Positions 11,713 through 23,525 of a DNA stretch of 64,000 nt are shown here, piece after piece. The position numbers were made by a program, and so were the translations under genes. This stretch comes from Enoplolaimus lenunculus (Eukaryota > Nematoda > Enoplea > Enoplida > Thoracostomopsidae), in contig JASANG010002313.1 in assembly GCA_030248215.1 (NCBI GenBank), forward strand, positions 21,114-85,113, read 5' to 3'. The notes under the pieces are model-generated. The model saw only the letters and a list, made by a program, of their open reading frames with translations, searched no databases and was not told the DNA's origin. Each line of letters opens with the position of its first letter. Position 1 is the first letter of the stretch.

Positions 11713-12760
11713 TTACGAAAAATACAGAGGTCTTCGGGCAAACGCTACCACCCCCGCGGGGTCTGTCCGCAGGACGCTAAGGTCGGGGCGTGGGTCCCTT
11801 AAGTGTCGAATACGGGCTGACGTGAGCGCTGGACAATGTATGAGCCAGCGATTCAAGTCTTGTGATGCTTCTTTACATTTGCCGCAAATAGAATCGAAGC
11901 CGGGCTTGACGACCGTCTTATAAACCGCAAGTTGGAGGCAGTGGCCTGCTCGCAGACGTGCGAGCAGCACTGCATCCTTGCGGCTAATGCAGCTGTCATT
12001 GCCGACCGGGCCGCCATAGATGATTCGTAGTGACACTTTGAGACAGGCGGGGCGTCGCGAAACTGTTGCTGCTTTGGCTGCTGCATCGACTGTCTCGTTT
12101 CCGATGAGGCCGACATGACCGGGGACCCATTGCAGATTTATTCTTCCACTCGCTCGCGTAAAGCTTTCATTGTCTGTGCCGTATCTGTTGTGTTGCTGTT
12201 GATGTTTGCCATACATCTCAATGGCGCACGGCTGTCCGAGCAGATGAGAGTCTCATCAGTGACGTCGTTTTCGTATAGCCAGTTGGCAGCGAGTTCCAGA
12301 GCGGTCAGTTCTATTTCGTACAAGCAGGTCAGCGGCCTGCCTCTTCGTTTGAGGGTGTCAATCACGTTGAAGTCTGCCGGGTTTCCTCTTCTTCGCGCAC
12401 GGTGGCTCATGAAGAACTGCGATCGCTTGTCGTTCCCGGGCCCAGCTGTTGCCGAGACCGATTGGGCCAGTCGCTGGCCCATTTGACGGAAGCCGCTCCT
12501 GATCTTCGAGCGATGTAACACGTTGCTTTCAATCAGCGTTTGCCGGGGGTTGTTGGTTGGCAGGCGTGGTGACTTCTCGTATGCTCGGCAGGAGGTCTTC
12601 CGAGTGCGACGAGTATGAACTGATTCCAGCTTCCAGACGGAGTGCTTCTACCGGGGTTGTTGCAACTTGACTCGTGATAATGCGAAGCGCCTTGTTTTCT
12701 ACTAGGCAACCAGTGGTCTACGTAGCCTGAAAATTTTTTGGGGGAACTTTCCAATATTCG
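11713..12760 (-). mobile_element. 5'-truncated LINE with RNase H and zinc-knuckle C terminus
   Basis: Minus-strand remnant of the 3' end of a non-LTR retrotransposon ORF2. Order: a post-RT segment (NKALRIITSQVATTPVEALR, LEAGISSYS), RNase H (ELTALELAANWLYEN, LICSDSRAP, LQWVPGHVGLIGNETVDAAA), then a terminal Cys/His motif (RAGHC, CGKCKEASQDLNRWLIHCPA). The frame shifts at least twice, so it is broken. RNase H plus this C-terminal knuckle is typical of the I/R1/Tad-like LINE groups. No endonuclease or reverse transcriptase is left. The 3' UTR probably runs on to about 11600. Confidence 0.85.
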
Positions 12761-12949
12761 GTGGATCAAAAATGCAGCAGATAAAGTGAATACCTATCTC
12801 CAACTAGGGTTATTTTACCAATGATATTGCAAAAAAGAAAATTAAGATGGATTTTTCGGTGGCATGTATTTTTCGCATGAACCCTACCTCAACACTTGTG
12901 CGCAAATTGTTTTGTTACAAGTGTTGAGGCAAGGTCAGCAATATTTTGA

Positions 12950-14115
12950 ACTGTGTGCGGCGCCTTATCGTTCAGGATGTACATCCAGGGTTTCAAAAGG
13001 AACTATATACATTTCACAGGAAGCAGGAAAAGGAGCCGAGCTGGAATTGTAAATATATCGTTCAACACCCAATTAATATTGATAATTGACGATTATTGGA
13101 AAAAGTGCGCTGTTCGTCAATGCCTCGACTGTTTTGTGCTTTTTGAGCGAAGCGAAATTGCGAGCGAAGCTCGGAGTTTCGCGAAGCGTTTTATGTTTTG
13201 TACTTGGGGGTCGAAAGGTGGATGTCCGTCCGAAAAGAATCTCAGGAACGGCTGAACCGATTTTCATAAACTTTTTTTGTTTGAAAGTCAATTATCCTAG
13301 GGTGTTAACCTCGCATTAGGGTTTTAAAATTTTAAGCCGTTTATTAGCTACAGGCTAATTTGCATAATTAATTAAGCCTAAATTAGGACTTTCCACAATA
13401 TTTCAGTAATTATTTCAGTTAGAAGCAATCTAATTTTAGCATTAAAGGGTTTTTGGGTGCGAGAAATCTCCGTAGACTGTTTACAAACCTCCAAAACTGA
13501 TAATTGAGTTGTTAGCTAATGGATAATTTGCATATTAGCATAGTTTGTAAGCCTAAATTAGGACTTCTTACAATATTTCACTAATTATTACAAACCTCCA
13601 AAACCGATAATGGAATAGTTAGCTAATAGCTAATTTGCATATTAGCTTAATTGACAAGACAAAATTAGGACTTTTTAAATTATTTCAATAATTATTAGGG
13701 TTTACTGAAGGATTTGGTGCGAGGAATCTGAATATATTGTTTACAAACGTCTAAAACCGAAAAACCGATGGTTGAGTAGTTAGCTAATAGAAATTTGCAT
13801 ATAAGTATAATTGATAAGCCTAAATTAGGCGTTTTTACAATGTTTCACTAATTATTAGGGTTACAAGCAATCTAATTTCAGCAATAATGGGTTTTTGGGT
13901 GCGAGGAATCTGAATAAATTGTCTAAAGACCTTTAAAAGCAATTGTCGAATAGTTACGTAGCTAATACATAATTTGCATATTTGCTTAATTGACGAGACA
14001 AAATTAGGACTTTTTCGAGGAAATTGCTTACAAACCTCCAAAACCGATAAATGAATAGTTAGCTAATAACTAATTTGCATATTACCTTAATTGCTTACGT
14101 GTGTTTGAGCTTCGC
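12950..14115. repeat. TAGCTAAT tandem-repeat element with GAGCGAAGC ends
   Basis: Degenerate units (TTAGCTAATAGCTAATTTGC, AAGCCTAAATTAGGACTTTT, TTTCACTAATTATTAGGGTT, CCTCCAAAACCGATAA) repeat at about 100-180 bp spacing from 13310 to 14090. Left side has GAGCGAAGC words and a segment CAGGAACGGCTGAACCGATT; right side ends GAGCTTCGCTCAATAAATG. An inverted fragment is at 17440-17550 and shorter pieces near 25010-25110. Confidence 0.6.
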
Positions 14116-14292
14116 TCAATAAATGTAGTCCCACTACGACTGGTATTAACCAGATTTCCCTAAAAGCGAAAGGGATATGCTCCTCATCCACAAAAAGACT
14201 CATTGTCTAATCGCAGTACAAATGCAACATACCAAGCTGAGAATCAAGGTCAGTGTTTGTTTTCTAGCAAACAATGTGATTAAAGCGGAGAG

Positions 14293-15620
14293 GTGACAAA
14301 TGTTAAAATCGCACACCTCATTCCTCAACGGAATACAACAGTGGGAGTAGCATCAGCAGCAACAACAACAGTGCAAAAACTGACTAAGTTGCCACCGATT
14401 GTGGCGTGTGCGCCGGTGATTCCTACCGGGGAATTGAACGATTTGATGACAGATTGTTCGATGGAATACGATAATGGACTAAAAACGCGTCCCTTGCTAG
14501 CAGGGAAAAGAGTCTCGGTTTCAGCAAGTCTCGGTATTTCGCAGGTCTCGGTCTCGGTATCACTTTTTTGTGTCGGTGGTTTGGAACCGAGACCATAAGT
14601 CAAGGATACAGCAAATATATTACTGTATTAAGTAAGTAATGGCTGATGAATAAAATTTTTTTTCTGAAATTTTGAAATTTCATAATTACACTATAATTAC
14701 GAGCACATATTCTGAAAAAATATGAAAAACACAAGAACTATAAAAATACAAAAAACTACGAAAAAGCATTACAGATAGTTTATTTTGAAATTTTTAATTT
14801 TTTCGGTGATGACCAAAAATTGACGGTGACCGAGACTTTTCTTGACCGGACTCGGTAGTCAGATCTGGGTCTCGATTTTTAACCGATACCGCCGTCCCTG
14901 CTTCGCAGCAGGGTTTCCGGATAGCGTTGTTAATTGTCTGGGAAGTTCAAAATATTTTGAGCGGCGGCTCGGCGATGGCCGATAATTTGAACCGTTGCAT
15001 TCGGTGCCGACTTCGCAAGGTGCCGTGCTAGTATGGTTGGATCTGTTGGTAGCAGGCGGCAAACGTCTAGGACTAACCAATCTCACAACACTGGGGGTCG
15101 GCCCAGTTGGGCAGCGAAGGAGCGTTTTCAGGGTTTTCGACCGATTCGACGATGTCGAGTATTCCGTGGGATAACGGCGGCGATGTAGTAGCGGATCTGA
15201 ATGATACAACTCCGAGAACAAGGAACGTGGTTAAGACTGGGAGTTGAACTGCTGGAAACGCTAGACACGACCCAGAGATTGAATTCGTCTGTGGGTCGCC
15301 TGTATCCGCCGCATGAGAGGGTTAGTATTTGACGGTTAGCGGTCGGAAATGGACGTAGAGCTAGTGGACAAGGGTGCTACTACTAATTCTAGTTTTTGTG
15401 CTGTAAATGGCTGTTCTGCTACAACGGATCAATTGAATAGCTTTAAATTGAAGTCGCGAGGGCTAAATTGAACTGAAACTGTAAGAGAGTATCGACTACG
15501 ATCCAGGGTACAACTGATAGTGACCCATCGTCACGCTTCGAAATTAAAGCGCAGGCCAGTGAGTGTCCCAGAAGGCATCAGACGATGTTAAAATTAGATG
15601 TGATCGAAGATAATGAGTAT
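14293..15620 (+). other. Unrecognised coding-like stretch, interrupted by a MITE
   Basis: 14293-14500 is open on the + strand (peptide with VGVASAATTTVQKLTKLPPI and PVIPTGELNDLMTDCS) and is richer in GC than its flanks. The block after the MITE (14900-15620) has similar composition and short open stretches, such as SVPTSQGAVLVWLDLLVAGG. No family was recognised. It could be an old host pseudogene or debris of a mobile element's gene. Confidence 0.3.
14501..14899. mobile_element. hAT-like MITE (GAGACCGA type)
   Basis: CAGGGAAAAGAGTCTCGG at the left, CCGATACCGCCGTCCCTG at the right, flanks CTTGCTAG / CTTCGCAG (5 of 8). TCTCGGT words fill the ends. Related to the element at 37926-38164. Confidence 0.65.
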
Positions 15621-17439
15621 TTCATTGACATATATGTTTTGGTAAGTTACAGTAGCTATTCCAAGAAGGGATCTTGCTTAACCAAAATAATAATTCGAAA
15701 CTTTTCTGAAATTTTGTGCTTTTGTAAAGTTTAGCTGAAGCCACGTTTCTTGTCTTTCCGATTTCATAAAAATAATTTGGAACTTGGGGAGGTGTTTTTC
15801 TAATATGGTACTGAAAATGAGTAGTGTTCGTGTGGGGGAGGCCCCTTGTTACTTCATTGCGAAATAATAGGTGGATGAGGTCGTGTTGGCATTTTGTGGA
15901 ATGTAAATCTGGGGTTCGGCTTCCGTTTTTCAGTCCAAGACACATGTTCTGTCGTAGAAGTAATAGCATTTTTGCAAGTATTGAACGTATCATGTCATTG
16001 TGTTGCGTTGCGGAGTTGATTGCATCAGTAGATGTTTGTATGTTGAATGGTAAGCCAATTCTGCGCTAACTGTTATGTTTGCAGTAAAATAATGTTGTAA
16101 TGGCCACGATACATATTTTAGACTTCGTTCCAGCTTATTTTTGCTCTTAGAATTTAGTGTTATTGTAAAATTGAGCTGGGTTATTTACGTTGACAGTGGG
16201 CACTGGTAAACTAGAGTGGATTGCGTAAAATATTGATGTTGATGTTGTTATGGTTGCGACAGATTTTCACACTGACGAGCTTCTTCAACAACCAAAAGTA
16301 CCTGGACATATCGCCAATCATAGCCAGTGATAGGTGCTACACACAGTTGAGAAATTTGGTCCAGATGGCAGCACTGTGAGGTCCTCCTGTGTAATCTTCC
16401 GTGGTTTCAAATGTTGGAGGGCCAAACGAGAGAATCTGCAAGCATTTTCTGTTTGGGTCAATCAATTTTTCCACCAAGAAAGTTTGGGATGTTGAACGCT
16501 AGAAAGCGTATAAGGTTGCCTATATACGTACTAACAAAGCGTTGATGTTTTATTCGTAAGATGAAAAAGCCGGAACCGAAATTCCGGTTGTATTTTGTTT
16601 AAGGGGTTTTACACCAACAGAGGCGCAGCAACACTCAGCTGTGTGGAATCAATCGATGTGGAAAAGAGTGGACCAAACAAACGGTCTGTTTACCGTATGG
16701 TCATTCAGCGAAAAGAGTTGACTGTTTAAGTGTTGCGCTATGCTTGAGTTTCGGCACTGAAAGATGTAAGATTATACTCAACTGCGTCGTAGTGCATAGT
16801 GCGGCGTGAGAAAGTTTAGCACAACCGTAAATGATTTATAAAGTATTTGGTTGCTTGTTTTGTTATCAATATGTGTAACGTTGGCCTTTAGAAGTTGTAC
16901 CTTGTTCCTGAATCTATTGTTGTGCTGTGAAATGGTAACATTTTGCATGCTTATAAGCGCTAATTATATTAGTTTATCCGTGTACGCTCGACTGGCGTAG
17001 TCAAAAAGTGTTTTTGCTTTAAGAATTTTCACAGGGGGCTCTTATCTATCTTAAATGTTAGAAAAATTCCTGACGGAGTTCTCCATTGCCCTGTCGTTTC
17101 CTGCAATGCTGTTTATGTATCACTTAGTTTAGTTTTCAGTGCGAAATTATGCTTTAGCGTCAGTACACTAGTGTGGAGACAATCTATGCTTTCGAGAAGT
17201 ATATGGATTCCTCGGTAATGAAGACATTTAAAAGTAAGCTATGGCCATTACGTTGATTACGAAATAACATATATTTCTTCCGTCTTGAACGGGGCAATAT
17301 CTCCTGATTTAAAACAACGTTTGCTTATTTGGATTTGGAATTAAGCGGTTTAATCAACTTCAGTGAAATCGATATCTGATTTTAGTGGACAGTGAACGGT
17401 TTCGTGAGGATTGGATTTTTTGCGAAACGCTTCATTAAA
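15621..17439. other. No gene recognised
   Basis: AT-rich. Around 16230-16500 the + strand has short open pieces (VATDFHTDELLQQPKVPGHI, STVRSSCVIFRGFKCWRAKR) that may be traces of old coding DNA, but no family could be named. Confidence 0.35.
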
Positions 17440-17920
17440 TATGACGAAGTAGATTTAGGCTTTACCAATTATGCAAATTAGCCTGTAGCTAATAAACGGC
17501 TTAAAATTTTAAAACAAAAAATTTATCACATAAGTTTTGCTTCGCTCAATGATTAAGATCTTTTTGCTAATTTTGTTTTTTAGTAATTTTAATAATTTAG
17601 ATCTTTTTGCTAGTTTCATTTTTTGGTAATTTTAATAATTTCGATCTTTTTGCTGATTTCATTTTTTTGGTAATATCAATATTTTAGATCTTTTGGTAAT
17701 TTCAATATTTTAGATCTTTTGGTAATTTCATTTTTTGGTAATTTTAATAATTTAGATATTTTCGCTAATTTCATTTTTGGTAATTTTAATAATTTAGATC
17801 TTTTTGCTAATTTAATTTTTTGGTAATTTTTAATAATTTAGATATTTTTGTTAATTTTATTTCTTGGTAATTTTAATGATTTAGATCTTTTTCCTAATTC
17901 CATTTTTTGGTTGACGCAAA
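17440..17920 (+). repeat. Inverted TAGCTAAT fragment followed by a 46-bp minisatellite
   Basis: 17445-17550 is the reverse complement of 13320-13380 plus GCTTCGCTCAATGATTAAG. From 17550, TTAGATCTTTTTGCTAATTT followed by CATTTTTTGGTAATTTTAAT repeats about 8 times with a period near 46 bp and some shortened units. Confidence 0.75.
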
Positions 17921-18892
17921 GTGCTACCCATTGAATTTAAGTTTCGAAAGTTTCGTTGGTTTACTGTGTGCGTCGTTGCAATTAAAAGATTACTTTTCGA
18001 CCAAAAGTTAATTTGTTATTAGTACAGAAATTATATGCTTTGATAGTGGTTAATTTATCGAAATTTGCTGAGATACTTTAAAGCATTACGTAATGATTAT
18101 TTCAGTACTTCTATATTCTTGGGCTGTAGTTGTTCGTGTTGCAAACCCTATTTCCGACGTACCTATACTTTGTTGACAAGCGTGCCAGCAGGTCAACATT
18201 CAAATGGTTTAGGCTGATGTTATATCAACTGCCAGTGGTGGTGCTGCTTTTTGCTACAACGATGTTGACGTTGTTCAACATAATCGCGTTACGAGGAAAT
18301 GAAATACTACTGAATAAGTTAGTTTTAAAATTTTAATGAAAATCTTTACACCAGTTTGTTTTACCTGAGAATTTTTTCTCATTTAACTGTTTTAACTTTT
18401 AACCTCCCTAGATTTTGTGTTGTCAGCCTCTTTGGCATCTGTTGATTGTTTTTCAGGGTGAAAACTACAAAAAAATGAACTCAGGAACAAACTGCTAATT
18501 TATTGTGTTTTTATGCTATTGACTAATGTATTGTCTGACCTGTATAGAATACTGATTGGGCTTCTAAAACCGTACTTAGTACAACTTCATATTCAAATAT
18601 TTAATAACTAACTATTAAAACAATTTATCGTTTCTGAAACTGGTACTTAGGAAAAACTGAACAAACTTTTTCGAAAATTATTTTTCGGTTTTTTATATTT
18701 CTAAGGGTCCCTTATACTTGAAAATTTATTAAAAAGGGGGACAAATGACATACCGTTCGACGCGGTTTGACGAGACAAACACAGTGGAGCAATTTTTTCC
18801 ACAATCAACTCGCCCTACAAAAATACCTTCATTCAAGTTTCAGGGATCTTTCTTTAGTTATATTGTGCAAAAGTAATGTTTTATTTGAAGCC

Positions 18893-18918
18893 GTTCAGGG
18901 GGCTACCGCCCCCTGAAC
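18893..18918 (+). other. Perfect 11-bp hairpin
   Basis: GTTCAGGGGGC, loop TACC, then GCCCCCTGAAC: an 11-bp perfect stem, 15 bases before the left end of the 18933 MITE. May be part of an older repeat that the MITE entered. Confidence 0.6.
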
Positions 18919-18932
18919 CCCTGCTTTTCTAA

Positions 18933-19446
18933 TGGAGCATCCACGTTATAACGCTTGCGCAGATGCAAAAAATGTCCAGTTTACCCTACAAAGAGAGTAC
19001 GTTTTGCAATTGTAGCTAGAGTGTCTGGACATAAATAATGGTGTGCTTAGATAGTGGTGTTTGTCCGCAGTCTGTCGTAAGGGAATCTGACAAAACACAT
19101 GGCGTTTTTTGGGTGTATGGACTTTTTAAGGTATGTGCATTAATGCAGATATTGTTATAGCGTTTTAATTGAAATGTGTGAAGTTTTTTGTTTAAATAGT
19201 CCCTTCGGAGGGCCTCAGTAAATTTGTACACTTTGCATATGGCATAGGGACAAAAACATGTTATTGCCGTAAGGTTAAGACAAATATAAGCTTCCAAACT
19301 GGCTATGTTTATTGTCGGTACTCTGTAAGGATAAGTTATTCGCGTAAGACCTACTGCCTTAGCCCACTCTGTTCACACAACGTTGATCCTCGGAGGGACA
19401 GGACAATTTTTTACTTTTTCGCGAGCGTTATAACGTGGATGCTCCA
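18933..19446. mobile_element. Harbinger-type MITE, family A (TGGGTCATCC), TAA duplication
   Basis: 514 bp with TGGAGCATCCACGTTATA at both ends, inverted, and TAA on each side. The 3-bp TAA/TTA target fits PIF/Harbinger transposons. Internal TCCCTTCGGAGGG palindrome-like word is shared with other family-A copies. Confidence 0.82.
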
Positions 19447-19653
19447 TAAAGAGAAGCTAAGCAGATATGCGGCTGCTGCCCCCTAAGGCCCCCGCACTAA
19501 ACAACTCATGCTATGCAGCTGATAATCTCCTTAAGAACAAATAAAAATCGTAATGCGCAAAAAACCTAATACTGGTTACGTTTTGTACACTCGATAATTA
19601 TTGACTGAGTAGACTGATAAAATGTTATTTTCTGATCCGCCACATCGTTGTGA

Positions 19654-19890
19654 TGCGGGGTTCACGTCATAACTGGGGCAGCTTGGAACACGTTTTGTGC
19701 GAGTTGATTCGACATCAACATAAAATGTTGTGATCTAAATAGCGGTTGCGTAGACAAAATGTGAATGTCACGTGACATTGGCTTACACTGCAAAAATGGT
19801 GAGTCAAACTGACTCTCTCTGAAATAGGAGTCGAATTTGACTCTGGCAGAGTCAGCATCCGGGTGCCTCAGTTATAACGTAAACCCCGCA
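19654..19890. mobile_element. Short family-B MITE (TGCGGGGTTCACG), TGA duplication
   Basis: 237 bp, TGCGGGGTTCACGTCATAAC to GTTATAACGTAAACCCCGCA, TGA on each side. Left internal part carries the family word GTTGATTCGACATCAAC; the rest has GAGTCAAACTGACTC-like palindromes in place of the CATATG palindromes of longer copies. Confidence 0.82.
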
Positions 19891-21545
19891 TGAGCACGAA
19901 AATATCAAATTTTTGAAAAACCGCATATTTTGACACTTACTTTTGACCTTATGCGTGAGATACTAATCTGTGTCACTTAAGAACTATGAATACCTTAGGC
20001 CATTTAAGGAAGATTTGTTAGCTACGTCCTGATACTTGAATGCAATCTAGTAGTAGATTTGAATTAACTATCCGGCTTCACCTGGATATTAGATTTTCCG
20101 GCTCTGTCGTTTTTTGGCATCCGGTAGCACCCTTATACATAAAGGTTGATTTAGGACATTAAACGTGAGATTGATATTTCTAAAATGTCAACTTTTGCTA
20201 GAATTTAAGTTGTTGGTGTTGTAATTTATCCGCTTTACATATATCTTTTGTATACGTGTACTTTTAGTACCCAGACCTTTATACGTATTCGCTTACATTA
20301 TCTTTACATCCTGTTTTTCGATATTTTTACACGTTTTAGGTAAAGTATAGGCTCTGTTAAATGACGTACATCTTTATGTGTATATTATACAAATATTACA
20401 AATATGTACAGTAAAACAAACAGTTATGCAAATATTAGTAGGATTTGAACAAAATTTGCATTTTCATGAACAGACCGGTATTTTGTTGACACAATGTTTA
20501 CAAAATGATATAATTGCTAATGATGTGCCGATACCAAAATTTTTGCCGTTGCTGATTCCACTTTTAATATACGATGTTTTAAATAAACTAAATACTGCAT
20601 TACATCATTATAAGTGCGCAAACTTAAACCCTAACCACCATAAACGATTATGATTTTATGAGAATGGCTCATTTCAGTCAAATTTTTAAATGAACGCAAG
20701 AGACATAAGTAACATTTTCCTGATCTGACAGCATTCCCACTCATTGCCGAGTGCAAAAAAACATCGGTAAGGGATCGACAATTTGTGCAACCGAAGGTGA
20801 AACAACCGCAGCCGGAGGTGACTTAAATTAAAAAAATAACGGATAATCGAGACGTGCAAATATTGGCTGGGTTTCCTAAAATTTAGAGAGAATAGCGGAT
20901 GCACCGAAATTTTGGATCTTGGGTGAATTTTGTGATTTTTATTTCATTTCGACCAATTGTAGCATGAGTTTACCGTAAACGGAAACTGATACGCGGTTAT
21001 ACTTAATTATTTAGAATTTAATGATTATCAAAATGTTGAAAATTGGTTTCTCTTCCGCTCACTTTTGTTTTCAGTTGACGCAGTACTTGTACGTATTTAC
21101 GTTTGTTTTCAGCGTGAAAACTATGAGTTTTCCCTGTTGTATAGCGTTTGTGAGGTTTCGTAGCAGATCAGGTACAACCGAGGCAGATGATCTCCAGCTG
21201 CTGTGTAATTTTTGCCGGAGTTTCAAGCAATTTCGGTTGTGAAATTTTGCATATTTTGGTAAAATTTATTTATTTGGTGCGTTTCATTTTAACTTTTGGT
21301 ACAATTTTGATAAGTTACCGAAATTTCGCAAAAAATAAGCGTAAACCGTTAAGTTTAACGCATATCTTGCAGATGTTTTCTAAGATAGCAAATTAAACAG
21401 CACCTAGCTTAAGTCCTGCTTCGCCAAAGTTTGTTGATCTCCGGCTTCGGTTGATTATGCTTAATATTAAACGACACGAAACGCATAGTATTTTATGTTG
21501 TGTGTGTACTCGGGAGTCGTGGTGTACTCGGATGTCGTAAGTAGT

Positions 21546-22260
21546 GATGGGCATCGGATATTTTTTCATATCCGGATATCCGGCAATTCTTTCCGAATAT
21601 TTATCCGGATATCCGAAACGAAATTTTGTATTTCGGTAATCCGAAACTCGATTTTGTGTTTTTTGAGCTTCCGAACCTCAATTTTCGTTTCTTAAGCGCT
21701 TGTTTTAACTTGTTGCTCTAAAGGAAGTACCCTAACCCTCAAGCAAATTGATATGAGCATTAGAGATACAATCCTAAGAATCGGTATTATTATGCCATTA
21801 CTTATACTGGTGTCGCGCTTTTAGCAGCGGATACAGAAATTTCTAAAGGGGCGGGATGGTAAATATTTTGAAACGCAATTTTTCTCCAAAAAATTTTCTT
21901 AGTGGGAAAATTATAAGGTAGGACCCTATTTTATAATGAAAGTATTATGATGAAAGGACATATTGTATGGTAATAAATGACCATATCATTTTATCACAAA
22001 AAAATTATGTAGGGAGTGTGGACAAATTGTAAGGTAGGGGTCCTTAGACATTTTTCTTATTCGGACCGTATATCCTGTGTTGATCTGTAGTCTACACAGA
22101 CAAACGTTCCGCCGATGATCTTTACATGGTCTAAACGATGGATGTCTGTTCGTCTGTCTCTCCGACGAGAATCTCACGAAGCGCTGAACCAATTTTGATA
22201 TACTTTTTTTGTTTGAGGAAAGCTTATTCAAGATTGTTATTCTGTCACTGGGATTTTTAA
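21546..22260. mobile_element. Partial GGATATCC-type hAT element joined to another repeat
   Basis: Left end TAGTGATGGGCATCGGATAT at 21545 and about 540 bp matching the 55767 element, including CTTATACTGGTGTCGCGCTT and the block ending CTGTAGTCTA. From about 22092 it switches to a repeat (TGTCTGTTCGTCTGTCTCTC, GCGCTGAACCAATTTTGATA) also found at 13200-13300. The right terminus is missing. Confidence 0.65.
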
Positions 22261-22275
22261 ATTTTAACCGTGTGT

Positions 22276-22840
22276 CAGGGTGTAACTGGATATCCGTTCC
22301 GGTAAAAATCGGGGTCCGTCTCCGTTGTAAAAATAACGGAACATCTGGTGTTTACGTTCAAACTTAGTTATAAATGACGTACAGGTAAGTATTACTCGCA
22401 ATTTTTCCTTACAGATATGCTTCAGTCAGAGTAGGTAGGCCTCAGGCCCCGGCAGAAAATCGGCTTCCGGGTCTGACCTCCAGATCCGGTATGTTTCACC
22501 GCCGGACGCACCCTGGTTACTGTAGTTCTGTATATAATACTCAGAAACATTCCAAACTACCTTTTTGTATTTAAATTGGTACAATGTGATGTTTCGTTCA
22601 CGTTGCTCGCAAAGTTTTCTTAAACTACTATTACCATTACTGCTCCAACCACTCCCAGATCATATATATTTATCTGGATGCAACCAGAATTATAATTTAC
22701 CGGAATCTTTAGTAAAATGCTTAAATTCCACTATTAACCGAAATTTAATACTGGAATTTTGAATTCCGGCAAAGTTTACCGGAACAGGCACTGGTAGGTA
22801 GAAGAATACCGAAAACCAATTGCCGGTTGCACCCCCCGCG
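22276..22840. mobile_element. Two adjacent GGTTCCGG-type hAT-like MITE remnants
   Basis: 22276-22515 runs from CAGGGTGTAACTGGATATCC to CGGACGCACCCTG without a clear duplication. 22671-22836 has weaker ends (CTGGATGCAACCAGAATT, CCGGTTGCACCCC) and CCGGAATTT words. Both lack coding capacity. Confidence 0.55.
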
Positions 22841-23525
22841 ATATTTATATATTATGTTTATATAATATGTTCTTAGTTATGCAATATTTTTACTTTTCAC
22901 ATGAAAAATCCGCCAAAAAATTTGAACTTTAGTTTTCGAAACTAAAACTCTCAGCACCGAAAATGCCGGCAAATCCGGCGAAAATGTAGAATTTAAAATC
23001 GGGAGTGGAACGAAAAACACTGGACGCTTCTATTGAAAAGGAATCCGGCTGCACTATGCGTATAAATGTGCTAACTGTGCTTAATTTTTTGCTTTCATTG
23101 ACAAATAAACTTTGCAAATATCCTAATTATATTATGTTCTATTAAGTCACATTATTACGTCTGAGCGTGTATACTAGGGAGTATTATAACGAGAAAAACA
23201 CTCGCAAACAAAAAAAGCATTTTTCATATTTTTCGGGGAAAATGGAAAATCCATATTTTCGGCCATAATTTTTTCTGTAAAACAGCAGCCTGAATACTCT
23301 TACAGAGAGCGAATTAGTCGTTTCTTGTTATTTCTGAGTTAATTCCCGAAACCTCAGCTCGGTTTTAGCCGATTTAATTCCGGATGAGTTGATTAATTAA
23401 CTCAGAATGAGTTCTAAAATTCAAAATTCTGAGTTCTAAAGGACCTAATTCAGAGCTCAGGCTTGTTAGTGAATTAAACTCATTCAGAGTTCAAATCAGA
23501 TCACTGGAGTTTACAGTGTAATTAA

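Noticed and set aside
11430-11780. 116-codon + strand open frame
   Set aside because: It overlaps the 3' region of the minus-strand LINE and its peptide has no domain; it is a shadow frame.
15360-15480. Possible retroelement protease-like peptide
   Set aside because: A VDKGATTNS-like string alone is too weak; no flanking domains or terminal repeats were found.
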